Assembly: GCF_001584335.1 (NCBI RefSeq) | Contig: NZ_LSBB01000001.1 | Coordinates: 496,001 to 560,000 of the forward strand | Direction: 5' to 3' | DNA length: 64,000 bases | Origin: Bacillus atrophaeus | GTDB taxonomy: Bacteria > Bacillota > Bacilli > Bacillales > Bacillaceae | Shown here: in pieces, positions 8,390 to 16,722 of the stretch | Numbering within the stretch: the stretch's first letter is position 1 | How the letters are laid out: every line of letters begins with the position of its first letter | Program-made: the position numbers and the translations under genes | Notes under the pieces: model-generated | The model's input: only the letters and a program-made list of their open reading frames with translations | Database searches by the model: none | Told to the model about the DNA's origin: nothing

Positions 8390-9571
8390 ATGTGGTTACT
8401 CATTTTAGCCTGTGCTGTCATAGTAGTCATCGGAATATTAGAAAAAAGGCGACATCAGAAAAATATTGATGCCCTGCCTGTGCGAGTCAACATTAACGGC
8501 ATTCGCGGCAAATCCACAGTCACAAGGCTGACAACCGGAATTTTAATGGAAGCCGGTTACAAAACTGTAGGAAAAACAACAGGTACGGACGCAAGAATGA
8601 TTTATTGGGATACACCGGAAGAAAAACCGATTAAACGGAAACCGCAAGGACCGAATATCGGGGAACAAAAAGAAGTAATGAAAGAAACGGTGGACAGAGG
8701 GGCCAACGCAATTGTCAGTGAGTGCATGGCTGTAAATCCTGACTACCAAATCATCTTTCAGGAAGAACTGCTGCAAGCGAATATCGGAGTCATCGTAAAT
8801 GTCCTGGAGGATCATATGGACGTCATGGGACCGACACTCGATGAGATCGCGGAAGCATTTACCGCAACGATTCCTTATAATGGCCATTTGATTATTACAG
8901 ATAGTGAATATACAGATTTCTTTAAACAAAAAGCAAAAGAACGAAACACAGAAGTCATTATAGCTGATAATTCTAAAATTACGGACGAGTATTTGCGTAA
9001 GTTTGAATATATGGTATTTCCTGATAATGCTTCACTCGCTCTCGGTGTTGCCCAAGCGCTTGGCATTGATGAAGATACAGCTTTCAGAGGCATGCTGAAT
9101 GCGCCGCCTGATCCGGGAGCAATGAGAATTCTTCCATTAATCAGTCCGAGTGAACCTGGTCATTTTGTAAATGGCTTTGCTGCAAACGACGCTTCTTCTA
9201 CATTGAATATATGGAAACGTGTGAAAGAAATCGGGTATCCGACCGATGAACCGATCGTCATCATGAACTGCCGGGCGGACCGTGTAGATCGAACACAGCA
9301 ATTTGCAAATGATGTTCTTCCTTATATTGAAGCAAGTGAACTGATTCTGATCGGAGAAACGACAGAACCTATCGTAAAAGCCTTTGAAGAAGGAAAGATT
9401 CCTGCAGATAAGCTGCACGATCTTGAATACAAGTCGACAGAAGAGATTATGGAAGTCTTAAAGAAAAAAATGCACAACCGTGTCATATATGGTGTCGGTA
9501 ACATTCATGGTTCAGCAGAACCGCTAATCGAAAAAATCCAAGAATACAAGGTTAAGCAGCTCGTTAGCTAG
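8390..9571 (+). CDS. pgsB: Poly-gamma-glutamate synthase PgsB (CapB)
   Basis: This protein of 393 residues is the ATP-dependent amide ligase of the membrane-bound gamma-PGA synthase. It has an N-terminal membrane segment (residues 1-17), then a Mur-ligase-like ATPase domain with the P-loop NGIRGKST (residues 36-43) and the downstream ECMAV and LEDHMD motifs typical of CapB. It polymerises glutamate through gamma-carboxyl links together with PgsC and PgsA. It is the first gene of pgsBCAE; the next gene starts 14 bases downstream. Length matches PgsB of B. subtilis, so capsule or slime production is expected if the operon is expressed. Confidence 0.97.
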   Translation: MWLLILACAVIVVIGILEKRRHQKNIDALPVRVNINGIRGKSTVTRLTTGILMEAGYKTVGKTTGTDARMIYWDTPEEKPIKRKPQGPNIGEQKEVMKETVDRGANAIVSECMAVNPDYQIIFQEELLQANIGVIVNVLEDHMDVMGPTLDEIAEAFTATIPYNGHLIITDSEYTDFFKQKAKERNTEVIIADNSKITDEYLRKFEYMVFPDNASLALGVAQALGIDEDTAFRGMLNAPPDPGAMRILPLISPSEPGHFVNGFAANDASSTLNIWKRVKEIGYPTDEPIVIMNCRADRVDRTQQFANDVLPYIEASELILIGETTEPIVKAFEEGKIPADKLHDLEYKSTEEIMEVLKKKMHNRVIYGVGNIHGSAEPLIEKIQEYKVKQLVS

Positions 9572-9585
9572 GAGGAAACGTAAAC

Positions 9586-10035
9586 ATGTTCGGATCAGAT
9601 TTATACATTTCACTTATATTGGGAGTTTTACTCAGTTTGATTTTTGCGGAAAAAACAGGCATTGTGCCGGCAGGTCTTGTTGTACCGGGTTATTTAGGTC
9701 TTGTTTTTAACCAGCCGATCTTTATTTTACTTGTTTTGCTGGTCAGTCTTCTCACTTATGTCATCGTCAAATATGGCTTGTCCAGATTCATGATTTTATA
9801 CGGACGCAGAAAATTCGCAGCCATGCTTATTACAGGTATCGTCTTAAAAATTGCTTTTGATTTTCTATACCCGATTGTGCCATTTGAAATCGCCGAATTC
9901 CGCGGAATTGGAATTATCGTTCCCGGTTTGATTGCCAACACGATTCAGAAACAAGGATTAACCATCACGTTCGGAAGCACGCTGCTACTGAGCGGAGCGA
10001 CCTTTGCTATCATGTTTGTTTACTACTTAATTTAA
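9586..10035 (+). CDS. pgsC: Poly-gamma-glutamate synthase membrane subunit PgsC (CapC)
   Basis: This small, very hydrophobic protein of 149 residues has four to five membrane spans and no catalytic motif I can name. Length and the N-terminal segment (EKTGIVPAGLVVPGYLGL) match the CapC/PgsC family, which forms the synthase core with PgsB. A GGAGG ribosome binding site precedes ATG 9586, and pgsA follows 18 bases after its stop. Confidence 0.96.
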   Translation: MFGSDLYISLILGVLLSLIFAEKTGIVPAGLVVPGYLGLVFNQPIFILLVLLVSLLTYVIVKYGLSRFMILYGRRKFAAMLITGIVLKIAFDFLYPIVPFEIAEFRGIGIIVPGLIANTIQKQGLTITFGSTLLLSGATFAIMFVYYLI

Positions 10036-10053
10036 CGTAAGGTGTGTCAAACG

Positions 10054-11202
10054 ATGAAAAAACAATTAAGCTTTCAAGAAAAGCTGCTAAAGATGACAAA
10101 ACAGCAAAAAAAGAAAACAAATAAGCACGTATTTATCGCACTTCCGATTGTCTTTTGCCTTATGTTCGTCTTTATGTGGGCGGGAAAAGCACAAACGCCT
10201 TCAGTCAAAACGTATTCCGATGACCTGGTGTCAGCCTCCTTTGTCGGCGACATTATGATGGGCCGGTATGTTGAAAAAGTAACCGAACAAAAAGGAACAA
10301 AAAGTTTATTTCAGTATGTTGAGCCGATCTTTAAAGCATCCGACTATGTAGCCGGAAACTTTGAGAATCCGGTGACCTATAAAAAGAATTATACAGAAGC
10401 CGATAAAAATATTCATCTCCAAGCCAACAAGGATTCAGTGAAGGTCCTGAAGGATATGAACTTCACCGTGCTGACGGGCGCAAACAATCACGCGATGGAT
10501 TACGGCGTGCAGGGGATGAAGGATACATTAGAAGAATTCTCAAAACAAAACCTGGACTTAGTCGGAGCCGGTTCGAACTTGAAGGAAGCTGAAAACAGAA
10601 TTTCTTATCAGGAAGTAAACGGCGTTAAAATTGCGACATTAGGTTTTACAGATGTGTACGGTAAAAATTTCACAGCCAGAAAAAATACGCCGGGCGTTTT
10701 GCCGGCTGACCCAGAGATCTTTATTCCGATGATATCAAAAGCAAAGAAAAATGCGGATATCGTTGTGGTTCAGGCACACTGGGGACAAGAATATGACAAC
10801 GATCCAAATGACAGACAGCGCGAACTCGGAAGAGCGATGTCCGACGCGGGTGCTGACATCATTATCGGCCATCATCCTCACGTACTTGAGCCGATTGAAG
10901 TATATAACGGAACCGTTATTTTCTACAGCCTCGGAAACTTCGTGTTTGACCAAGGATGGACAAGAACGAGGGACAGCGCGTTAGTCCAGTATCATTTGAA
11001 GAAAAATGGTACGGGGCATTTTGAAGTCACCCCGATCAATATCCATGAAGCAACACCAGCGCCGGTCAAAAAAGGCGGTTTGAAAGAAAAAACGATTATT
11101 CGGGAACTAACAAAAGACTCGAATTTCGTCTGGGATGTCGAAGACGGAAAATTGACGTTTGATATCGACCATACTGACAAATTAAAATCTAAAACGGAGT
11201 GA
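10054..11202 (+). CDS. pgsA: Poly-gamma-glutamate export/synthesis protein PgsA (CapA)
   Basis: This membrane-anchored protein of 382 residues has a lysine-rich cytoplasmic start, one membrane span (around residues 30-45) and a large extracellular metallophosphatase-like CapA domain. Visible family motifs are GDIMMGR, TGANNHAMDYG, GHHPHVLE and SLGNFVFDQ. It is needed for polymerisation and/or transport of gamma-PGA. A GTG at 10042 would extend the frame by four residues, but it overlaps the ribosome binding site (AAGGTG), so ATG 10054 is preferred. Confidence 0.95.
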   Translation: MKKQLSFQEKLLKMTKQQKKKTNKHVFIALPIVFCLMFVFMWAGKAQTPSVKTYSDDLVSASFVGDIMMGRYVEKVTEQKGTKSLFQYVEPIFKASDYVAGNFENPVTYKKNYTEADKNIHLQANKDSVKVLKDMNFTVLTGANNHAMDYGVQGMKDTLEEFSKQNLDLVGAGSNLKEAENRISYQEVNGVKIATLGFTDVYGKNFTARKNTPGVLPADPEIFIPMISKAKKNADIVVVQAHWGQEYDNDPNDRQRELGRAMSDAGADIIIGHHPHVLEPIEVYNGTVIFYSLGNFVFDQGWTRTRDSALVQYHLKKNGTGHFEVTPINIHEATPAPVKKGGLKEKTIIRELTKDSNFVWDVEDGKLTFDIDHTDKLKSKTE

Positions 11203-11208
11203 TAAAAA

Positions 11209-11373
11209 ATGAAATGGATTAAAGCAAGCTGGCCATTTGCCGCTATTATCATGGTATTTATGTTTATGTCAGCCTTTAAATACAACGATCAGCTGACAGA
11301 TCAGGAAAAAGAAAAAATCGACACCGAAATCCATAAAATTCAGCAAGAAGAGACTGCGCAAACAAATAAGTAA
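11209..11373 (+). CDS. pgsE: Small PGA operon protein PgsE (CapE)
   Basis: A 54-codon gene lies seven bases after pgsA. The product has one N-terminal membrane segment (WPFAAIIMVFMFM) and a short charged tail rich in Glu, Lys and Gln. Size, topology and position match PgsE/YwtC of B. subtilis, the fourth pgs gene, reported to support PGA production under some conditions. It is followed at once by the operon terminator. Confidence 0.88.
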   Translation: MKWIKASWPFAAIIMVFMFMSAFKYNDQLTDQEKEKIDTEIHKIQQEETAQTNK

Positions 11374-11374
11374 T

Positions 11375-11411
11375 AAAAAAGAGAATGCCCTAAATGGGCA
11401 TTCTCTTTTTT
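11375..11411 (+). terminator. Terminator of pgsBCAE
   Basis: Perfect stem AAAAAAGAGAATGCCC / GGGCATTCTCTTTTTT with a four-base loop and a T-run, directly after pgsE. The symmetrical A and T tracts mean it could work in both directions. Confidence 0.9.
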
Positions 11412-11438
11412 GATTCGTATCACCAAATCCTCTATAAT
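11410..11438 (+). promoter_or_regulatory. SigA-type promoter of pgdS
   Basis: TTGATT (11410-11415), spacer 17, TATAAT (11433-11438). The -35 box overlaps the T-run of the pgs terminator, so the two elements share bases. Transcription would begin near 11445 with a leader of about 108 bases. Confidence 0.65.
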
Positions 11439-11494
11439 CTACTTTTAACTTCTGCTAGATTTCAAAACCTTCAAAAAAACGTCAAAAAGTAACT

Positions 11495-11520
11495 TAACAT
11501 CTCCAAAAAAATACCGATGT
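11495..11520 (+). promoter_or_regulatory. Candidate SigD promoter of pgdS
   Basis: TAAC (11495-11498), spacer 14, ACCGATGT (11513-11520), compared with TAAA-N15-GCCGATAT. In B. subtilis pgdS (ywtD) is reported to depend on SigD, which supports this weak match. Transcription would start about 26 bases before GTG 11553. Confidence 0.5.
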
Positions 11521-11552
11521 AAACACTGCAAAAAGAGGAGGAGAAATGTGAA

Positions 11553-12788
11553 GTGAACATCTTTGCAAGCTGGAGGAAGTATTTGCTTGTTGCTATGATG
11601 ATTGGACTTTTGACACCTATTATGACAAGGGCGGAGATTGCGGAAGCTGACACGAAAAAAGACGCAGCGATCAGCCGGGCTAAGGAACTGGTAGGATATA
11701 AATATAAATACGGAGGCGAAAAGCCGAAGGAAGGCTTTGACCCGTCCGGCCTGATTATGTATATTTTCGCTCAGAACGGCATTCACTTGCCGAGGTCTGT
11801 AAATGACCAATGGAAAGTGGGAAGTGCTGTGAAGCAGGACGACCTTAAGCCGGGGGACATTTTGTTTTTTAAAAAAGCAGGAGAAAGTAATCCGACCCAT
11901 GCAGGGCTTTATGTCGGAAACGATCAAATGATTCACAGCTCACAGACAAAAGGCGTTTCATACGAGAATTATAAAAAAAGCATATATTGGAGCACGTCGT
12001 ACATCGGCGCAAAACGAATCTCATCAGATCCCAAAATCGCCGATACTCCGGTCGTCAAACAGGCGGCAAAGTATTTAGAAACGCCATACGTCTTTGGCGG
12101 AAGCACACCGAGTGAGGGGTTTGACTGCTCCGGGCTTGTGCAATATGTCTACAAAGAAGCGCTCGACGTATATTTGCCGAGATCGGCAGAACAGCAATGG
12201 ACGGCAGGAGAGAAGGTTGCGCTGAAAAATATAAAGCCGGGCGATGTAATCTATTTTAGCAACACCTATAAAAAAGGCATATCTCATGCAGGCATCTATG
12301 CAGGAGGCGGAAGATTCATCCAAGCAAGCCGCTCTGAAAAAGTAACGATCTCTTACTTATCAGAAGATTATTGGAAAAAACGTTTTTCAGGAGTACGGCG
12401 GTTCGAACATTTGAAGATTCCGAAAGAAAATCCGATCGTATCCGAAGCAACGCTTTATCTTGGTGAAGTTCCTTATAAAGACGGCGGCACATCGCCAAAA
12501 ACGGGCTTTGATACAGCGGGCTTTATCCAATATGTCTATCAAGAGGCGGCCGGTATTACGCTGCCCCGTTACGCGGAAAACCAATACAAAGCCGGAACGA
12601 AGATTGATAAATCCGAACTTCAGCCCGGTGATCTCGTCTTTTTTAAATCAAGCAGCCTGAACCCGGCTATCTATGTCGGAAACGGCCAAGTCGTGCATGT
12701 CACGCTATCAACCGGTGTGACGCTCACCAATATGAATACGAGCATCTATTGGAAAGACAAGTACGCGGGCAGTGTCCGAATTCAGTAG
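11553..12788 (+). CDS. pgdS: Gamma-DL-glutamyl hydrolase PgdS
   Basis: This secreted endopeptidase of 411 residues cuts gamma-PGA. A signal peptide (about residues 1-32) is followed by three tandem NlpC/P60 domains. Only the second has an intact nucleophile, FDCSGLV with Cys192, and its His in SHAG (246). The first domain carries FDPSGL (Pro64 replaces Cys) and the third FDTAGF (Thr321 replaces Cys), with NPAIYVG in place of the His motif. The outer domains therefore look non-catalytic and may bind polymer. GTG 11553 follows GAGGAGGAG. It lies directly after pgsBCAE with its own promoters and ends at a shared terminator with ywtE. Confidence 0.95.
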   Translation: MNIFASWRKYLLVAMMIGLLTPIMTRAEIAEADTKKDAAISRAKELVGYKYKYGGEKPKEGFDPSGLIMYIFAQNGIHLPRSVNDQWKVGSAVKQDDLKPGDILFFKKAGESNPTHAGLYVGNDQMIHSSQTKGVSYENYKKSIYWSTSYIGAKRISSDPKIADTPVVKQAAKYLETPYVFGGSTPSEGFDCSGLVQYVYKEALDVYLPRSAEQQWTAGEKVALKNIKPGDVIYFSNTYKKGISHAGIYAGGGRFIQASRSEKVTISYLSEDYWKKRFSGVRRFEHLKIPKENPIVSEATLYLGEVPYKDGGTSPKTGFDTAGFIQYVYQEAAGITLPRYAENQYKAGTKIDKSELQPGDLVFFKSSSLNPAIYVGNGQVVHVTLSTGVTLTNMNTSIYWKDKYAGSVRIQ

Positions 12789-12802
12789 CCTGTGCGATAC
12801 AG

Positions 12803-12836
12803 AAAAGCCTCCGCAGCTTTCTCCGGAGGCTTTTCT
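12803..12836. terminator. Bidirectional terminator between pgdS and ywtE
   Basis: Stem AAAAGCCTCCG / CGGAGGCTTTT with a ten-base loop, located between convergent genes. A-tract and T-tract flank the stem, so it serves both strands. Confidence 0.85.
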
Positions 12837-12838
12837 TA

Positions 12839-13696
12839 TTAATATTGATTGGCAAGCAGCTGATCTATAAAGTAGGCCACGCCGTTTTCGTCATTGCTCT
12901 TTGTCACGAATGTGCTTTTTTCCTTTAGCTCTTCAATCGCGTTCTCCATGGCGATTCCATGGCCGGCGACCTCAAACATCGACAAGTCATTCGGACTGTC
13001 GCCGATGGCATATATGTCTTGTTTTTCGATGCCGTATCTGTCGGCTAACTCAGTCAGTGCACGGCCTTTGCCGGATGAGGCGGGCAGAATCTCGATGATA
13101 TGTTTTCCCGATGAAGTTTGGGAGAGCTTTTGATGATGCGTCAGTTCTTCTTTTGCTTTCTTCAGCTTTTCCATGTCAAAAGAGAAACAAAGCAGCTTGT
13201 AAACATTTTCGTTTCCATCAAATACAGTTTGAATATCATGCACAGGTTTAATGCCAAACTGCTTAAATTGAGTCATGGCGCCTTGCCACAGTGTATGAAT
13301 ATCTTCATCCGGATTTGCGCTCTTCAAAATATCGAGCTCAGCCTGAAGCTTGGATTGGCCGTCAAAAGGAGAAAGCAGATGATGATCCGTATAAACCTCG
13401 AAGTATATATTTTGAGAGAGAAGGTAGTCAGCAATGTCTTTTCCAGCTTGCTGATCCATTAATGTCTTGCTGATTAAACGGTAGCCTGTATCATGGACGG
13501 TGCCGCCGTTAGCTGCAATAATGGGAATATCCAAGTCTTCCAGGAGCGCCTTGACATCAAAAGTGGCTCTCCCTGTGCAAATGGTCACGAGAATCCCCGC
13601 ATCAACTGCTCTTTTAATCGCCGCTCTGTTTTCTGCAGAAATTTTGCTTTCCGTCGTAAGTAATGTTCCGTCTAAATCAATTGCGATTAATTTCAT
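12839..13696 (-). CDS. ywtE: HAD-family phosphatase YwtE (Cof subfamily)
   Basis: This cytoplasmic phosphatase of 285 residues is of HAD type IIB (Cof). Motif I is IDLDGTLL at residues 5-12 with the nucleophile Asp; motif II is ICTGRA; motif III/IV is the KGRALTEL lysine region and IGDSPNDLSMF. B. subtilis YwtE has been reported to act on 5-amino-6-ribitylamino-uracil 5'-phosphate in riboflavin synthesis together with related HAD enzymes; the substrate here is inferred. The open frame extends to 13765, but ATG 13696 has an AAGGAGG ribosome binding site and gives the family N-terminus. Confidence 0.9.
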   Translation of the reverse strand: MKLIAIDLDGTLLTTESKISAENRAAIKRAVDAGILVTICTGRATFDVKALLEDLDIPIIAANGGTVHDTGYRLISKTLMDQQAGKDIADYLLSQNIYFEVYTDHHLLSPFDGQSKLQAELDILKSANPDEDIHTLWQGAMTQFKQFGIKPVHDIQTVFDGNENVYKLLCFSFDMEKLKKAKEELTHHQKLSQTSSGKHIIEILPASSGKGRALTELADRYGIEKQDIYAIGDSPNDLSMFEVAGHGIAMENAIEELKEKSTFVTKSNDENGVAYFIDQLLANQY

Positions 13697-13842
13697 ATGT
13701 ATGAAAAACCTCCTTGTGAATAAAATGCCGCTTCGTGTAGTATGTTCAGCTTTCGTATGAAACATAAACTAATGGAAAGTAAGCCGACAGTAAAAGGCTA
13801 AACCTTAATTTCGAATTTTTCAACGGGTAATTAAGTATTTAA

Positions 13843-13878
13843 TAGAAAAAACGGGATGGTTTATAAATAACCACCCCG
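13843..13878 (-). terminator. Terminator of tagT
   Basis: CGGGATGGTT pairs with AACCACCCCG (one mismatch) around a short loop, with six A on the plus strand giving a T-run on the minus strand after the hairpin. It lies directly after the tagT stop codon. Confidence 0.8.
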
Positions 13879-13890
13879 TCAGGCTTTCCA

Positions 13891-14859
13891 TTAAGCGTCC
13901 AAATCTTTTTTTAATTCCTCTTTCACTTCTTCCAGCTTTTCTTGATTGAGCTGGAAGTAATAGACTCCCGCAGGCTCATAATCGGATCCTGTCAGCTGAA
14001 TAGAATCAACCGAATTCAAAGAAGTAATGAAAGGGAACAAGCCAATCGCATCCTTAAGAGATAAATTCATTTTGAGATTTTCTCCCATCGTATCCACGAT
14101 ATCATCATAAGCCGGAATTGAGCTTAATGATTTAGATTTTTCAATAATGGCTTTCAGCACTTCCATTTGTCTCTGTCCTCGGTATAGGTCGCTGTCTGCT
14201 TTACGTGTTCTGACATAAGCTAACGCTTCCTCGCCGTCCAGTGTGTGTGTTCCTTTTTGCAATGTAACTTTTCCTTTTGTATCTTTTTGAATTTGCTGAA
14301 TGACTCTGTCACTGTCCACTGTTACTTTTACGCCGTTTAATTCATCGACCACGTCTTCAAAGGCTGTGAAGTTGCTCTCAACGACATAATCAACCGGAAT
14401 ATCAAGCAATTCCTCAACGGTCTTAACTGACAAGTCGACACCGCCGAGAGCATGAGCGTGTGTAAACTTATCATAGCCGTGACCAGGGATATTGACATAA
14501 GCATCCCTCGGTATGCTCAGCATTTTGGCGGTTTTATCCTTGCGGTTAAAGGTAATCAGCACATTTGCATCACTTCTGGCTTGATCAACAGTTTCACCTT
14601 TGCCCGCTCTGGCATCTATACCTAGCAGCAATACAGAAAAAGAGTCTTTTCCGGGATCAAATTCCTTAATTCGCTTAACAGATTGTTCACCGCGGCTCAA
14701 ACTGACATGTGCCTGTTTAGAAGCGTTATTGAGTTTTACATATGCATACGTGCCGGCAGAACCGACAATAACGAGTAAAAAAGCAATTGTAACGATTAAA
14801 AATTTAACCCATTTTCTCAGGCGTTTCTTTTTTTTCTTGCGTTGGGATCGTTCTTCCAT
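13891..14859 (-). CDS. tagT: LCP-family teichoic acid ligase TagT (YwtF)
   Basis: This LytR-CpsA-Psr phosphotransferase of 322 residues attaches wall teichoic acid from its lipid carrier to peptidoglycan on the outer face of the membrane. It has a very basic cytoplasmic start (RKKKKKRLRKW), one membrane span and an extracellular LCP domain with the LLLGIDAR, RSDANVLI, LSIPRDAYVNIPG and YVRTRKADSDLYRGQRQ segments; the Arg and Asp residues of these bind the polyprenyl pyrophosphate. ATG 14859 was chosen over 14874 because GAGAGG lies seven bases upstream and the length then equals TagT of 168. Single gene with its own terminator. Confidence 0.93.
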   Translation of the reverse strand: MEERSQRKKKKKRLRKWVKFLIVTIAFLLVIVGSAGTYAYVKLNNASKQAHVSLSRGEQSVKRIKEFDPGKDSFSVLLLGIDARAGKGETVDQARSDANVLITFNRKDKTAKMLSIPRDAYVNIPGHGYDKFTHAHALGGVDLSVKTVEELLDIPVDYVVESNFTAFEDVVDELNGVKVTVDSDRVIQQIQKDTKGKVTLQKGTHTLDGEEALAYVRTRKADSDLYRGQRQMEVLKAIIEKSKSLSSIPAYDDIVDTMGENLKMNLSLKDAIGLFPFITSLNSVDSIQLTGSDYEPAGVYYFQLNQEKLEEVKEELKKDLDA

Positions 14860-15189
14860 ATCAATACCTCTCATTTCTTTACTGTTTGAAGCGTACCATG
14901 AAAGTTGTGTTAGTACAATTTCAAAAAGACAATATTCGATAAAGTTTCCTAAATTTATATATAAAGTGCGGATGTTTGTAGTTAATTGTCAGCCGGATCA
15001 CACTATATTGGACGACAGGAAGAAGGAAATGTTTCGTTATCTCCTAAAAAATTAATTGGTAAATATATGGATGTTAGAGAGCGGCGGTTGATTCCAAGGT
15101 TTAAGGACCGTAAAAATAGGATAAAAGATTTCTACAAGAACTCCATGCTGGTACGATCGTTCTAGTTATGAGGAGAGGAGTCAGGATTT
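14860..15189. other. Divergent intergenic region tagT / ywtG
   Basis: 330 bases with no supported gene. A SigB-like promoter for ywtG is described separately. A weak minus-strand promoter for tagT may exist in the AT-rich part 14880-14960, but no convincing -10 box was found. Confidence 0.4.
15099..15124 (+). promoter_or_regulatory. Candidate SigB promoter of ywtG
   Basis: GTTTAA (15099-15104), spacer 14, GGATAA (15119-15124), compared with the SigB consensus GTTTAA-N12-14-GGGTAT. The -35 box is perfect and the -10 matches four of six. The related transporter gene csbC of B. subtilis is SigB-dependent, which makes general-stress control plausible. Confidence 0.5.
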
Positions 15190-16566
15190 ATGAAGAAAAA
15201 CCGTTCTAATATATGGCTTTATTTTTTTGGCGCTCTGGGCGGCGCTTTATATGGATATGATACCGGAGTGATTTCAGGAGCCATACTTTTTATGAAAAAT
15301 GATTTAGGCCTTACCGCATTCACAGAAGGGCTGGTCGTCAGCTCATTGCTTGTCGGGGCCATGCTGGGATCAGGGTTTGCAGGAAAACTGACGGATCGAT
15401 TCGGGAGGCGGAAAGCGATCATGACAGCCGCGCTTCTGTTTTTTATAGGCGGACTCGGAGTTGCGCTCGCTCCTAATACAGAAGTCATGGTGCTTTTTAG
15501 AATTGTGATTGGGCTCGCAGTAGGCGGATCTACAACAATTGTGCCGCTCTATCTGTCTGAACTTGCACCGAAAGAAACACGCGGGGCGCTGTCTTCGCTT
15601 AACCAGCTGATGATTACTGTTGGTATTTTGCTTTCATATATCGTCAATTACATCTTTGCCGATGCCGAAGCTTGGCGCTGGATGCTCGGCTTGGCGACTG
15701 TGCCGTCGCTGCTCTTGCTTGTAGGAATCATGTTTATGCCGGAAAGCCCGCGCTGGCTGTTTACGAACGGCGAGGAAGATAAGGCGAGAAAGATTCTTGA
15801 GAAGCTGCGGGGCGGAAAAGGGATTGATCAAGAAATACAAGATATTAAGGAAACGGAAAAACAGGAGGAAGGCGGTTTGAAGGAACTGCTTGATCCATGG
15901 GTGCGCCCTGCACTTATCGCCGGACTCGGCCTGGCATTTCTTCAGCAGTTTATCGGAACGAACACCATCATTTACTATGCGCCGAAAACCTTTACCAATG
16001 TCGGCTTTGGAAATTCTGCTTCCATTCTGGGAACTGTCGGAATCGGAACAGTGAATGTGATTATGACACTCATAGCCATCAAAATTATTGACAAAGTAGG
16101 GAGAAAGCCGCTGTTATTAATCGGCAACGCAGGAATGGTCATCAGCTTGATCGTTCTGGCGATGGTCAATCTTTTCTTTGATAATACCGCGGCCGCATCG
16201 TGGACAACGGTTATATGCTTAGGTTTATTCATCGTCGTTTTTGCCGTCAGCTGGGGGCCTGTTGTATGGGTGATGCTTCCTGAATTATTCCCTCTCCATG
16301 TCCGAGGAATCGGTACAGGCGTTTCTACACTGATGCTTCATGTCGGTACATTGATTGTTTCGTTAACCTATCCGATTCTCATGGAAGCAATCGGAATCAG
16401 CTATCTGTTCCTGATCTACGCAGCCATCGGAATCATATCCTTCCTATTTGTCCGTTTTAAAGTAACAGAGACAAAAGGAAAAAGCCTTGAAGAAATTGAA
16501 CAGGATTTAAGCAACAGAAATGGCCGTGACAAAGCGGCAGGAAATCAACAAACAGTGAATACGTAA
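15190..16566 (+). CDS. ywtG: MFS sugar:proton symporter YwtG
   Basis: This membrane transporter of 458 residues has twelve predicted spans and belongs to the sugar porter family. Signature motifs are GYDTGVISGA (first helix), DRFGRRK (loop 2-3), PESPRWL (after helix 6), QQFIGTN (helix 7) and GPVVWVMLPELFP (helix 10). It is close to CsbC/YwtG of B. subtilis; the natural sugar is not known. Start ATG 15190 follows GAGGAGAGGAG. Confidence 0.9.
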   Translation: MKKNRSNIWLYFFGALGGALYGYDTGVISGAILFMKNDLGLTAFTEGLVVSSLLVGAMLGSGFAGKLTDRFGRRKAIMTAALLFFIGGLGVALAPNTEVMVLFRIVIGLAVGGSTTIVPLYLSELAPKETRGALSSLNQLMITVGILLSYIVNYIFADAEAWRWMLGLATVPSLLLLVGIMFMPESPRWLFTNGEEDKARKILEKLRGGKGIDQEIQDIKETEKQEEGGLKELLDPWVRPALIAGLGLAFLQQFIGTNTIIYYAPKTFTNVGFGNSASILGTVGIGTVNVIMTLIAIKIIDKVGRKPLLLIGNAGMVISLIVLAMVNLFFDNTAAASWTTVICLGLFIVVFAVSWGPVVWVMLPELFPLHVRGIGTGVSTLMLHVGTLIVSLTYPILMEAIGISYLFLIYAAIGIISFLFVRFKVTETKGKSLEEIEQDLSNRNGRDKAAGNQQTVNT

Positions 16567-16571
16567 AGAGA

Positions 16572-16602
16572 GAAGGACTGTCATTGATGGCAGTCCTTTT
16601 TT
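16572..16602 (+). terminator. Terminator of ywtG
   Basis: Stem AAGGACTG / CAGTCCTT with a loop of about ten bases and six T, a few bases after the ywtG stop codon. Confidence 0.85.
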
Positions 16603-16660
16603 AGATTGGCTATTAGTAGGATGTTAAACAAACGTTTGATTATAGTCTGCTGCGTGTTCT

Positions 16661-16689
16661 GAATAAAAATCGAAACCGCCTCATACGTT
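16661..16689 (+). promoter_or_regulatory. Candidate mother-cell (SigE/SigK) promoter
   Basis: GAATAAA (16661-16667), spacer 14, CATACGTT (16682-16689). The -10 matches CATACAnT (SigE) at all but one position and also reads CATA-N3-TA (SigK -10, up to 16690). The -35 is a partial SigE match, and no AC is placed for SigK. It lies about 33 bases before GTG 16723. Confidence 0.45.
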
Positions 16690-16722
16690 AGATAAGAAGT
16701 AATGAAAAAGGCGGGGGCGCAA

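Noticed and set aside
11445..11936. 163-residue frame on the minus strand across the pgdS promoter and gene start
   Set aside because: It lies opposite a clear signal-peptide and NlpC/P60 coding sequence, has no ribosome binding site and no recognisable motif.
14600..15055. 151-residue plus-strand frame across the tagT start
   Set aside because: Mostly antisense to tagT and lacking a ribosome binding site; the part beyond tagT covers its promoter region.
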